From: Paenibacillus planticolens
GTDB taxonomy: Bacteria > Bacillota > Bacilli > Paenibacillales > NBRC-103111
Direction of reading: 5' to 3'
DNA length: 64,000 bases
Assembly (NCBI RefSeq): GCF_013141725.1
Contig: NZ_WHNZ01000022.1
Location: 310,001-374,000 of the forward strand
The notes beneath the pieces are model-generated. The model was not told the origin of the DNA and did no database searches. It worked only from the letters and a program-made list of their open reading frames with translations. This document shows positions 9,300-17,764 of the stretch, piece after piece (position 1 is the stretch's first letter; every line of letters starts with the position of its first letter). The position numbers and the translations under genes were made by a program.

Positions 9300-9328
9300 A
9301 AAGCGCCCGGCATGCCGGGTGCTTTTTA
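9298..9328. terminator. Shared terminator between tatA and the converging MFS gene
   Basis: AAAAGCGCCCGGCATGCCGGGTGCTTTTT is nearly fully self-complementary around GCATGC, with A/T tracts on both sides. Confidence 0.88.
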
Positions 9329-9337
9329 TTTTATGAT

Positions 9338-10495
9338 TCAGCTTCTGCCGCGCATAACCGCCTGTGTCCCAAGGAACATAACCGCCGCGATTGCTGACAT
9401 AATGGTCGCAAACACATACATGCTGGCGCCCCCCCACTGTTCGCTCAACCATCCGCCGATCGAGCCGCCGATAATTCCGGCAAGTCCCATGAACACCATG
9501 GCAAGTATCGATTGCCCCGTTGATCCAAACTGCTCCGGCAGCAGACGAACGACGTATTGTACAGCAACGATCCAAAGCACCGCGAAGGTGAGCATTTGCG
9601 TCACTTGCAGCCCGATGAGTACCCATGGATCTGTGATGAGCGAGTAAAGAATCCAACGAATCGTATAGAGGATTGCGACAATTCCGAGGACGGTCAGCTC
9701 ATGATAGCGATGAATATAGCGATTTATTAAGGCAAATACAGGGATTTCACTGCATGCCGCAATCGCCCATGCCCAACTGACCATCGCATCCGTAGCCCCG
9801 AGCTTATTGAGATACAAACCTAGCAGTGCGTCATTCATGCGATGCGGAATCGAAATAACCAGGATCATTAACATAAACCACAGGAAGCTTTTGCTTTTGA
9901 AAATAATGCCGATCGCATTAAACGTAATTCGCTGTCCGGTGCTCTTCTCATCCTTGATAAAGGCAAGGAGCAGGAACGGAAAAATCCATAGAACCCAATA
10001 AAAATAGGGAATTTTGGCTACCCCGCCTAATTTGTCAAGCAGCAGTCCCGAAATTAAAGCGACACTTGAAAAGCCGATGGAACCCCATACCCGAACAGAT
10101 CCATAAGACATTCCGCGCCCGGCGGTTGACTTCACTACCAAATTATCGATGAGCGGAACTGACGGCAGCAAGAAGAAATACAGCAGCAAAATGAAGCCTA
10201 ACGTAAGCCCGAAGCCACTTGTTAGAAATAGTCCAAAACTGCCCAATAACGAGAGGACCCATAGTAAGAAAACGATATTTTTCACGGAATTGAATCTATC
10301 GCTTACATACCCCCAGAAGGGCTGCGCGAATATGGAGATGAACGGACCAATCATCATTAACAATCCAATTTCTGCCGCTGTATAGCCTTTTGTTTGTAAA
10401 TAGAGGGGCAAATAGGGCAATAAAATAGCGCTTGAAGCATAGTAAAAAAAGTTAACGCCAGACAAAGAAACAATTTGCTTATCAACTTTCAACAA
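9338..10495 (-). CDS. MFS transporter, MFS_1-like (LacY/PucC-type) family
   Basis: 385-residue, 12-helix permease. The first loop motif is WGYVSDRFNSVK near residue 63. The mid-protein motifs SYGSVRVWGSIGFS, HRMNDALLGLYL and EIPVFAL are shared almost word for word with the protein at 19122-20300, so the two are paralogues. Substrate unknown; relatives include putative nucleoside, sugar or drug transporters. Single gene facing tatA across a shared terminator. Starts at ATG 10495. Confidence 0.85.
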   Translation of the reverse strand: MLKVDKQIVSLSGVNFFYYASSAILLPYLPLYLQTKGYTAAEIGLLMMIGPFISIFAQPFWGYVSDRFNSVKNIVFLLWVLSLLGSFGLFLTSGFGLTLGFILLLYFFLLPSVPLIDNLVVKSTAGRGMSYGSVRVWGSIGFSSVALISGLLLDKLGGVAKIPYFYWVLWIFPFLLLAFIKDEKSTGQRITFNAIGIIFKSKSFLWFMLMILVISIPHRMNDALLGLYLNKLGATDAMVSWAWAIAACSEIPVFALINRYIHRYHELTVLGIVAILYTIRWILYSLITDPWVLIGLQVTQMLTFAVLWIVAVQYVVRLLPEQFGSTGQSILAMVFMGLAGIIGGSIGGWLSEQWGGASMYVFATIMSAIAAVMFLGTQAVMRGRS

Positions 10496-10597
10496 CGTCT
10501 ACCTTCTTTCTACAGCTCTCTACAAATTTCCTCTGTGCGGCATGTACCGCTTGCTTTATAATAAAGCTAGAACAAGATAAGAGAGGACTTATACATC

Positions 10598-11782
10598 ATG
10601 GACATTTTACTTGCTTCACTTGCCCTTATTTGGGGCAATGTTACTGCCGCTAACCCGGATGCCAGCTTCGAGCAGCTCGTTCAAGCCTCTTTGGATGCTA
10701 AAAATGCCGTTGCTATCGTTCAACCTGCTCCAACACAAGACCCAACAGATCCTCTCGCTCCTGTTAACAAAATTGATCCGCAAAAAGACGCACCTAAGGT
10801 TAAAGGTGTGTATGCCACGGCGCATAGTGCCGGAGGCTCCCGACTGAACACCCTTGTGAAACTGATGGATGACACAGAACTGAACGCAATGGTTATCGAT
10901 GTCAAAGACGATTGGGGCTACATAACTTGGGAAACAGGCAATGCCGAGTTGGATGCCATGGGGACCACCCAGAAAATTATCGGCAATATGCCAGGCTTGA
11001 TGAGCACCCTTAACGAACATAACATTTATCCCATTGCACGCATCGTTGTTTTCAAAGACACCATTCTCGCTAAGAAAAAACCGGAATTATCCTTTGTCAA
11101 CCCGGACGGCACCGTTTGGGGCAACGGCAAAAACCCGCCCGACAGCTTCGTAAATCCATATAATAAAGAAGTATGGGATTACAACATCGCAGTAGCCAAA
11201 GAAGCGGTTAAAGCCGGGTTCAAAGAAATTCAGTTCGACTATGTCCGGTTCCCGGAAGGCTTCGAGAAAAGAGCCGATACGCTCAAATACACGAAGGATG
11301 ATCGTCCGCGTATCGATGCTGTCGCTTCTTTCGTCAAGTATGCCAAAGAACAATTACAGCCACTTGGCGTTCGTGTATCAGTCGATATTTTCGGCTACGC
11401 AGCATCTGTTCCTGCCGCCGAGGGCATCGGTCAAGATTTTGAAAAAATTTCTCAAAATGTCGATGTCATTTCGCCAATGATTTATCCGAGTCATTATAGC
11501 ACTGGCTGGTTTGGCGCTAAAGTGCCGGATGCCGCTCCTTATGTGACGATTAACGGCGCTTCGAAAGATACGACGAAGAAGTTGGAAGCCATTGACAAAA
11601 AAGGCTGGAAGCCCGTTGTTCGCCCTTGGATTCAAGATTTCACTGCTTCCTGGGTTCCTGGTTACATTAAATATGGCAAACATGAACTGGAGGAACAAAT
11701 TCGCGCACTGAAAGATAACGGCGTCGACGAATTCCTGCTCTGGAACGCAAACAACAACTACACACCGAATGTAGATTATTAA
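10598..11782 (+). CDS. Putative exported glycoside hydrolase (DUF4015)
   Basis: 394-residue protein with a hydrophobic N-terminus (MDILLASLALIWGNVTAA) that could be a short signal or anchor, a Pro/Asp/Thr-rich linker, and from about residue 67 a DUF4015 TIM-barrel domain: KGVYATAHSAGG, MVIDVKDDWG, PIARIVVFKD, IQFDYVRFPEG and VSVDIFGY are characteristic. The family is predicted to cleave polysaccharides at or outside the cell surface, but its reaction is not established. Ribosome site gagagg; own terminator downstream. Confidence 0.85.
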   Translation: MDILLASLALIWGNVTAANPDASFEQLVQASLDAKNAVAIVQPAPTQDPTDPLAPVNKIDPQKDAPKVKGVYATAHSAGGSRLNTLVKLMDDTELNAMVIDVKDDWGYITWETGNAELDAMGTTQKIIGNMPGLMSTLNEHNIYPIARIVVFKDTILAKKKPELSFVNPDGTVWGNGKNPPDSFVNPYNKEVWDYNIAVAKEAVKAGFKEIQFDYVRFPEGFEKRADTLKYTKDDRPRIDAVASFVKYAKEQLQPLGVRVSVDIFGYAASVPAAEGIGQDFEKISQNVDVISPMIYPSHYSTGWFGAKVPDAAPYVTINGASKDTTKKLEAIDKKGWKPVVRPWIQDFTASWVPGYIKYGKHELEEQIRALKDNGVDEFLLWNANNNYTPNVDY

Positions 11783-11788
11783 TCAAGG

Positions 11789-11823
11789 AAACACCCTGAG
11801 AGTATATACCTCAGGGTGTTTTA
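11789..11823 (+). terminator. Terminator of the DUF4015 gene
   Basis: AACACCCTGAG and CTCAGGGTGTT with a nine-base loop, then TTTAT. Confidence 0.85.
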
Positions 11824-11922
11824 TCGTATAATCAAGATTATGTTACCAGATTTGCTGTGAAGCTGTACACTAAAAGTTACAGACAAGCCAATTGCCTAAC
11901 AATCTCTAAAGGAGTTGAAGAA

Positions 11923-12882
11923 ATGAAAATTGTCGCGATTACGGATATGGATCTCTCTCTTATGCAGGACCAAATGCCTCAGGACCTAAAGGAGCGATGC
12001 CAATTCCAATGGTATAGATCTTCAAAAGAAGCTCGGGAGCACGTTGCTGATGCTGATGTTATCATGACAGCCGGCCGGATTCATCCGGATCTGGTCACTA
12101 CTGAAAGTGCTCCTAAGCTAAAATGGATGCAAACCTTATCCGCCGGAGTCGATAAGCTGCCTCTTCAAGAATTGACGGAGCGGCAAATCAAACTAACCAA
12201 CGCGCGCGGGGTACATACGATTCAGATGAGTGAGTTTACGCTCAGCCTTATGCTGCAGTGGGTGCGTAAATCAAATACGCTGTATGAGTGCCAGCTTCAG
12301 AAAGAATGGTACCAAAGCATCAGCGTAGGCGAACTTGCCGGTAAAACGCTAGGCATTGTGGGAGCCGGCGCAATCGGTGAAGCCGTTGCCCGCAAAGCGA
12401 AAGCTTTCGATATGTCGGTCATCGGATTTAACCGCACGGGCACACCTCAACCTGGCTTCGATGCAACTCTCTCCGGTGATGAAGGGCTTTGCAAGCTGCT
12501 GGCCCAAAGCGATTTCGTCGTTTTGCTGCTCCCCAGCACCCCAAAAACACGCGGCTTAGTGACGAAAGAGCATCTTAGCCTGATGAAATCAAGCGCATTC
12601 TTGATCAATCTTGCCCGCGGCGATGTGATCGATGAAGCCGCATTGACGCAAATGCTTCAAGAAGGCAAGCTTGCCGGCGCTGCGCTCGATGTCTTCGAGC
12701 AGGAACCTTTACCGGCGACTTCTCCCCTTTGGAGCATGAGTAATGTCATCGTTACGCCGCATATTGCGGGTTCATCCGCACATTACACCGAACGCGTCTC
12801 CTCTATTTTCTATCATAATCTACGAGCTATGTTAGATGGTGGAGACATGATAAACGTTGTTAGTCTTACCGAAGGCTACTAA
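11923..12882 (+). CDS. D-2-hydroxyacid dehydrogenase
   Basis: NAD(P)-dependent reductase of 2-oxoacids, 319 residues. The Rossmann motif GIVGAGAIG lies near residue 145. The catalytic Arg is in NLARGDVID, the Glu in DVFEQEPLP and the His in TPHIAGSS near residue 285, a complete active-site set. ATG 11923 is preferred over the upstream frame opening because aaaggag lies ten nt before it. The substrate (glyoxylate, hydroxypyruvate or other) cannot be told from sequence. Monocistronic. Confidence 0.88.
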   Translation: MKIVAITDMDLSLMQDQMPQDLKERCQFQWYRSSKEAREHVADADVIMTAGRIHPDLVTTESAPKLKWMQTLSAGVDKLPLQELTERQIKLTNARGVHTIQMSEFTLSLMLQWVRKSNTLYECQLQKEWYQSISVGELAGKTLGIVGAGAIGEAVARKAKAFDMSVIGFNRTGTPQPGFDATLSGDEGLCKLLAQSDFVVLLLPSTPKTRGLVTKEHLSLMKSSAFLINLARGDVIDEAALTQMLQEGKLAGAALDVFEQEPLPATSPLWSMSNVIVTPHIAGSSAHYTERVSSIFYHNLRAMLDGGDMINVVSLTEGY

Positions 12883-12889
12883 CATATAG

Positions 12890-12938
12890 AAACGCACCTT
12901 ATCCTACTTCGAATTCTTCGTAGTGTTAAGGTGCGTTT
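12890..12938. terminator. Long bidirectional terminator between the dehydrogenase gene and serS
   Basis: Outer arms AAACGCACCTTA and TAAGGTGCGTTT enclose an inner CTAC/GTAG stem. It serves two converging genes. Confidence 0.85.
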
Positions 12939-12941
12939 AAG

Positions 12942-14225
12942 TTATTTGCCTGGTATCGCCGCCAAGCCTCTCATATAAGGGCGAAGCGCCGCAGGGATAT
13001 AGATTGAACCATCTGCCTGTTGATGGTTTTCAAGTAAAGGAATCAAGATGCGCGGTGTGGCAACAGCTGTATTATTGAGTGTGAAGCAGTAGCGAAGCTC
13101 GCCGTTTCCATCCCGGTAACGCAGCCCGCTGCGGCGCGCTTGAAATTCGAGGAGGCTTGACGACGAGTGCGTTTCGCCATACGCATTTCGGCTTGGCATC
13201 CAAGTCTCAATGTCGTACTGCTTATAATTTTTGGCTCCCATATCTCCCGCACATACGGCAACGATCCGGTATGGCAGCTCCAGCAAGTCAAGAATGTCTT
13301 CCGCATTCCGAGTGATTTGGTCCAGCATTTGATCGGCTGCTGCAGGATCATTCTCGCAAACTATCACCTGCTCAACCTTCGCGAATTGATGAACCCGATA
13401 CAGTCCGCGCACATCTCTGCCTGCCGACCCCGCCTCCTTGCGGAAGCAATTCGATACGGCCGCCAGTTGGATAGGTCCCTGCGAGAGATCGACGATTTCA
13501 TTCGCATAGTACGAAACCAGCGGTCCTTCCGACGTGCCTGCTAACCATTTGTTCTCCTCCTGCAGCTCGTAGGTCTGATCTTTGCCTGCCGGAAAAAATG
13601 CTGCGTTCACGAGCGTTTCTTCGCGAACCATGAGCGGCACGTCCATGACGGTAAAGCCTCGGTCTGTTAGCAAATCTATGGCCAGCTGTTGAACCGCCCG
13701 GTGTAAATGAAGTCCCATCCCTTTGAGGTAATAGTTGCGGCTTCCTGCCACCTTTACACCTCTTGGAACGTCAATAATATCCAGGTCTTCCCCAATCTGC
13801 ATATGATCGCGGGGCTCAAATGTGAAGGCTGCAGGCTGTCTCACAACCTTAATGACAATATTATCTTGATCCGTAGCACCAAGAGGCGTTTCCGGTGAAA
13901 ATAGGTTCGGCACTGTCAGCATAAGCTCCTTGAACCGCTCCTCGACTTTCCCAAGCTCCGCTTCGTCTACGGCAAGGCTTGCATTCCAGCTGCGAACCTG
14001 CTCCTTCAGTGCCTCGGCCTCCGACCGGTTCTTCTCTGCCATATGCTTTGCAATCTGCGCTGTCGCCCGATTGCGTTCTGCACGAAGTTGATCGACACGA
14101 TGCTGCAGCTGTCTTTTCTTCTCTTCTGCCTCCAGCAGCTCTTCAAGGGGACAGTCTACTCCCTTTTGCACAGCAGCTTCTCTAACTTGATCTTGATGAT
14201 TGCGAATCCATTTAATATCCAACAT
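12942..14225 (-). CDS. serS: Seryl-tRNA synthetase, divergent type
   Basis: Charges tRNA-Ser with serine; 427 residues, normal length. An N-terminal coiled-coil arm (residues 25-100, Glu/Lys/Gln/Arg-rich) is followed by the class II core with TSEGPLVSYY, FRKEAGSAGRDVRGLYR (motif 2) and a motif 3 reading TLNNTAVATPRILIPLLENHQ in two parts. The usual Bacillus form of motif 3 is LNGSGLAVGR; this one is closer to the LNGT-ATTR form of other bacterial clades, and the usual SCSN before DFQARR is replaced by HSSSSLLEFQARR. It is controlled by a T-box leader directly upstream. It may be a second SerRS in the genome. Confidence 0.88.
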   Translation of the reverse strand: MLDIKWIRNHQDQVREAAVQKGVDCPLEELLEAEEKKRQLQHRVDQLRAERNRATAQIAKHMAEKNRSEAEALKEQVRSWNASLAVDEAELGKVEERFKELMLTVPNLFSPETPLGATDQDNIVIKVVRQPAAFTFEPRDHMQIGEDLDIIDVPRGVKVAGSRNYYLKGMGLHLHRAVQQLAIDLLTDRGFTVMDVPLMVREETLVNAAFFPAGKDQTYELQEENKWLAGTSEGPLVSYYANEIVDLSQGPIQLAAVSNCFRKEAGSAGRDVRGLYRVHQFAKVEQVIVCENDPAAADQMLDQITRNAEDILDLLELPYRIVAVCAGDMGAKNYKQYDIETWMPSRNAYGETHSSSSLLEFQARRSGLRYRDGNGELRYCFTLNNTAVATPRILIPLLENHQQADGSIYIPAALRPYMRGLAAIPGK

Positions 14226-14260
14226 ACTCCGTCACCGCTTCCTTTTCGATTGTGAGAAAA

Positions 14261-14488
14261 AGACAAAGAACGCCCTTGTCCGAATTGGGACGAGGAGCGT
14301 TCTGCTCGCGGTGCCACCCAACTTGATGACGACAATTGCTTGCCATCATCCGCTTGGTTCCGCGTTAACGGGCGGTGCCGGTTTATTTAGAGAGAAGTCG
14401 ATGCCTATTCAGTCATCAGCCGTTCCGATCATAAACGTCTCCGAGTTGGATGCTCTTCACAGACATAATGTCGCTTTGTACGTTGTTC
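14261..14488 (-). promoter_or_regulatory. T-box riboswitch leader (expected to sense tRNA-Ser)
   Basis: On the minus strand the leader carries the T-box core GGGTGGCACCGCG (14304-14320 region), which binds the uncharged tRNA acceptor end. It is followed at once by a terminator whose arms AGAACGC and GCGTTCT span 14268-14303. The preceding 150 nt have the helical content expected of stem I. Position directly before serS implies a serine specifier codon; I could not place the specifier bulge with certainty. Confidence 0.92.
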
Positions 14489-14491
14489 GCT

Positions 14492-14520
14492 ATTATAAAC
14501 AAAGACCTGTGCCCTGTCAA
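14492..14520 (-). promoter_or_regulatory. Consensus sigma-A promoter of the T-box/serS unit
   Basis: Perfect TTGACA (14515-14520), 17-nt spacer and perfect TATAAT (14492-14497) on the minus strand. It lies just after the stop codon of pfkA, so serS is transcribed separately from pfkA. Confidence 0.9.
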
Positions 14521-14546
14521 TAAGCTCACCGCCTATCTTAAGAGAC

Positions 14547-15515
14547 TTATTGCGATAAACGGCTAGCCAGTTCATAAAGCTCTTTGTTAAACTCGCGCTT
14601 TGTATTAACTACCAAATCAATATCCGTAGCGACTAACTCGCCTTTGATGACACCGCACGCCTTGGAAGAATCGCCTTCAATCAGTCTGCGAACAGCAAAG
14701 TCACCAAGACGGCTTGCCAGAATTCGGTCGTTATGCGTAGGTGTTCCTCCGCGTTGGATATGGCCCAGCACGGTCACACGCGGTTCGATACCGACAACTT
14801 CGTTGATCTGCTTCGCAATCCCGTCACCTGTTCCCGCTCCTTCGGCTACGAGGATGATACTGTGGCGTTTGCCATGGGAGAAGTTGTCCTTCATGCGGTT
14901 AGCCACTTCGCTAATATCGACCTCAACCTCAGGAACGATGATTGTTTCTGCGCCGCTGGCAAGCCCTGCATAAAGCGCAATCTCACCGCAATGACGGCCC
15001 ATAACTTCTACAACGGAAGAACGCTCGTGTGACGTCATCGTATCGCGAAGCTTGTTGATCGCGTCAACCACGATGCTCACCGCCGTATCGAAACCGATCG
15101 TAAAGTCAGTGAAAGGGATGTCATTGTCAATTGTCCCCGGCAGACCCATCGTTTTGATACCCAGCTTGCTTAGTTTGTTCGCTCCTTGGTAAGAACCGTC
15201 TCCGCCGATAACAACCAAGCCGTCAATCCCGCGCTTACGCAGGTTATCCGCCGCGATTTGTTGGCCTTCGGGAGTCATGAACTCTTTGCAGCGCGCTGTT
15301 TGCAGAATCGTTCCACCGCGTTGAATGATATCGCCAACGCTTCTAAGATCCATTTGGCGAATATCATCGTTAATCAAACCATGATAGCCGCGCTGCACGG
15401 CATAAACTTCCAGACCATGGAACAATGCGCTTCGTACAACCGCACGAACAGCCGCATTCATCCCCTGCGAGTCTCCACCGCTTGTTAATACTGCAATTGA
15501 CTTTACTGCTGACAT
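14547..15515 (-). CDS. pfkA: ATP-dependent 6-phosphofructokinase
   Basis: Phosphorylates fructose 6-phosphate to the 1,6-bisphosphate in glycolysis. 322 residues, the standard bacterial PfkA length. LTSGGDSQGMNAA (ATP site) is at residues 10-22, VIGGDGSYQG near 100, the catalytic GTIDNDI near 127, and MGRHCGEIALYAG near 170. The ATG at 15515 is preferred because aaggagg precedes it by eight nt; the longer frame opening upstream has no such site. Only 35 bp separate it from the terpene-synthase gene, so it may be co-transcribed. Confidence 0.94.
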   Translation of the reverse strand: MSAVKSIAVLTSGGDSQGMNAAVRAVVRSALFHGLEVYAVQRGYHGLINDDIRQMDLRSVGDIIQRGGTILQTARCKEFMTPEGQQIAADNLRKRGIDGLVVIGGDGSYQGANKLSKLGIKTMGLPGTIDNDIPFTDFTIGFDTAVSIVVDAINKLRDTMTSHERSSVVEVMGRHCGEIALYAGLASGAETIIVPEVEVDISEVANRMKDNFSHGKRHSIILVAEGAGTGDGIAKQINEVVGIEPRVTVLGHIQRGGTPTHNDRILASRLGDFAVRRLIEGDSSKACGVIKGELVATDIDLVVNTKREFNKELYELASRLSQ

Positions 15516-15550
15516 TTCATTTTCCTCCTTCAAATTCTTGTGAATGACAT

Positions 15551-16630
15551 TCATGATGTCGTGCGAATAAACATGCTATTTAGCCAGAAAAATAACCGGG
15601 TTAACGGACTATTTTTCATTAGACGCTTGGATATGTTTTTAACTTGTTGTTGTCCATTCACTTTTGGGTCTGATAAATAGAGCGCAAGCAAACCTTCGAT
15701 TATCATACGATGAAATCGCGGATGTTCCAAGAACAAAATTTTACTGCGCGCCTCCTGCACGATGAATGCAATCCTCTCAACCGTGTCCTCCATCGAGCCG
15801 TAATAGCTGCAGAAGTTGAGATCGCCGCCCAAAATATCTTCTTCCTGATCAATTAAATAATCAAGCAGAATATGCAATCCGCATACGTAGGGAAAATAAG
15901 CTTCGCGAATCGACGCTACCTGTTTGTCGCTCAAATGTGAGTCGCAGGCAGCCAGAAACAGCATAAACATTCCTAAAGTCGAGCCCGTCGCTGCCGCAAA
16001 TTCATTCCATGCGATCTGCTTAAACCGGTGTTGATGAAGATTCCACCATTGCTGAAGCTCAGGCTCCCGCATATCCTTGCGAATATGCTTGTACACTTGT
16101 AAATCGCAATATAATGCAACGAAATCCCGCACCTGATCTGCGACTTGTCCATAAGACGGAAGCAAATCGATACAGGACTGGCATTTCAGAACGAGATCTC
16201 GAAGATAGTTGCCGTCTTCTTTCTCGTGTCTGTACGCATAGTAATCATTCAAAGGTTTTGAGGGATCTACGGCATCCAGCATCGACTGATGGAGCTGTCG
16301 AAAATCTTGGGGATCTAAGGAGGTGCTGCGATCACACAAATTATCTAAATAATCGCTAATCGTTTGAAATGCGACAATAAGCGGAATTAATACATGGCGC
16401 ATCGGCAAATTAGCAGCTGCATAAACGGCGCCGCCCTGGCAATGGAATTTCTTGGTAGCTATACTGGCTAAAGCTTGCGTACGCAGCTCCGTATCTGGAA
16501 TGTTCTCCGCTCTTTTCTTCCAAACAGATAGCTGCTCGCCTACATCCGGCAAAATGTACCGGTACACCCTAAGCATTAAACGGAGCGGACCTTGCGGAAC
16601 CTTTGCACTACTTCTGTTCAATTGCTTCAA
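15551..16630 (-). CDS. ytpB: YtpB-type sesquarterpene synthase (DUF2600, tetraprenyl-beta-curcumene synthase)
   Basis: Likely converts tetraprenyl (or a related long polyprenyl) diphosphate to a cyclic C35 terpene, as established for Bacillus YtpB. The 359-residue protein has the DUF2600 pattern: FQTISDYLDNLCDRS (Asp-rich, near residue 95), YCDLQVYKH, and HILLDYLIDQEEDI near residue 255, which supplies acidic metal ligands. I start at TTG 16630, seven nt after ggagga, inside the end of the upstream gene; the 23-nt overlap suggests translational coupling. It is last of a three-gene minus-strand set. Confidence 0.82.
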   Translation of the reverse strand: MKQLNRSSAKVPQGPLRLMLRVYRYILPDVGEQLSVWKKRAENIPDTELRTQALASIATKKFHCQGGAVYAAANLPMRHVLIPLIVAFQTISDYLDNLCDRSTSLDPQDFRQLHQSMLDAVDPSKPLNDYYAYRHEKEDGNYLRDLVLKCQSCIDLLPSYGQVADQVRDFVALYCDLQVYKHIRKDMREPELQQWWNLHQHRFKQIAWNEFAAATGSTLGMFMLFLAACDSHLSDKQVASIREAYFPYVCGLHILLDYLIDQEEDILGGDLNFCSYYGSMEDTVERIAFIVQEARSKILFLEHPRFHRMIIEGLLALYLSDPKVNGQQQVKNISKRLMKNSPLTRLFFWLNSMFIRTTS

Positions 16631-17240
16631 GCAGACTTCCTCCACAACTTTGTTCATAGCAATATTGCAGCAGCAGTTGCATTTCATATCGCTGAATATG
16701 TCTCAGCCAACTGTCTACTGTTGAATTTTGAACCAAGGACACTTGCAGCTCTACCACGTCAATGAAAACACAAGGGTTCCAAACAGGCGATGTAATCAGC
16801 ACTTCCAACTTCTGGCGCAGCGCCTCATTGTCCAGATCCGCCAAATCTTTCACAGTCAAATAATCTCGCACGCACGCAATTAAATTGGAGAAAATAGGAT
16901 GGTGCCCAACATCATTAAACCAATACTTCGCGTTGCTATAGTCGCCTTCCATCCGGTGCATGAGAGCATGCCAATAACTGCCGGTAGCATTTGTAATTTC
17001 CTGGGCAATATCATGCGATTTGTCTAGGCTTTCATTTAATAAGTACAAGCCCGCTTTAATAGCCATGCCGTACATCTCTTGCTCCGGAGTGCCTTGGGTC
17101 ATGTTGGCAGGTAACATCGCTTCGATGTTAGCGTCCATGGCCAAATCCCATTCTTCAATTGGATATAACGCAGGCAGATGCTCCAATAGCGGCTTCGCAA
17201 TAGCTCCCAGCCAGTCTGCCCCATCTTTATTGCTATGCAT
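16608..17240 (-). CDS. Unknown protein upstream of the terpene synthase
   Basis: 210-residue soluble, Leu/Ala-rich helical protein. Readable landmarks are PIEEWDLAMDAN near residue 30, then SYWHALMHRMEGDYSNAKYW near 95, a phrase that suggests a repeat-helical substrate-binding fold. I do not recognise the family. ATG 17240 has gggagag upstream. It overlaps the start of ytpB by 23 nt and follows the 104-residue gene by 30 bp, so a role linked to terpene metabolism is plausible but unproven. Confidence 0.7.
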   Translation of the reverse strand: MHSNKDGADWLGAIAKPLLEHLPALYPIEEWDLAMDANIEAMLPANMTQGTPEQEMYGMAIKAGLYLLNESLDKSHDIAQEITNATGSYWHALMHRMEGDYSNAKYWFNDVGHHPIFSNLIACVRDYLTVKDLADLDNEALRQKLEVLITSPVWNPCVFIDVVELQVSLVQNSTVDSWLRHIQRYEMQLLLQYCYEQSCGGSLLEAIEQK

Positions 17241-17270
17241 GCCAGTCACTCTCCCTTTCATTAGACAAAC

Positions 17271-17585
17271 TTAATGGTGGGTCTTCGATTCCAAATCCTG
17301 ATTAATCCGGAACCAAAGGTGAAGATCATTTATGATCGATGCCAAATCAGCAATTTCAGAATTCAATCGACACGAAGTAATAAAGTCATCTTCCTGATCC
17401 AACTGGTTTTGTTTACGAATAATAATGGCCTCCAGCTTGATGATGCGATCCGGAATAACCCCGCGAATTTGTTCCCATTGAAATAAAATATCAACGCGTA
17501 CATTGGCAGGATACGAATCCCAATCAGATTCTAACGCCGGAGTCTCGATGCCGAGTCTGGCATCATATTGAAAATAGCAGCTCAT
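17271..17585 (-). CDS. Small unknown protein, first gene of the terpene-synthase operon
   Basis: 104-residue acidic, helical protein (begins MSCYFQYDARLG; central IIKLEAIIIRKQNQLDQEDD). No membrane helix or known motif. Perfect aggagg lies upstream of the ATG. It heads the minus-strand run of this gene, the 210-residue gene and ytpB, possibly continuing into pfkA. Function unknown. Confidence 0.7.
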   Translation of the reverse strand: MSCYFQYDARLGIETPALESDWDSYPANVRVDILFQWEQIRGVIPDRIIKLEAIIIRKQNQLDQEDDFITSCRLNSEIADLASIINDLHLWFRINQDLESKTHH

Positions 17586-17764
17586 TCTTCTGAATTACCT
17601 CCTTGCAGTAAAAAGATGCTGCGATAGTTCAAGAAACATTCTACCTTTAAATGTATCACTTCAAACCTTGGGTTTCCAGTTAAAATTGTATGTCAACAAT
17701 ATTTCATTTTCTGGTATACTTAAATAACGTTTTTAGAAGGGACTATCAGTTAGGAGAGATACAG

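Noticed and set aside
14517..14553. Terminator for pfkA formed by CAATAAG-type arms
   Set aside because: The arms overlap the serS -35 box, pairing is interrupted, and no T-run follows, so I did not annotate it.
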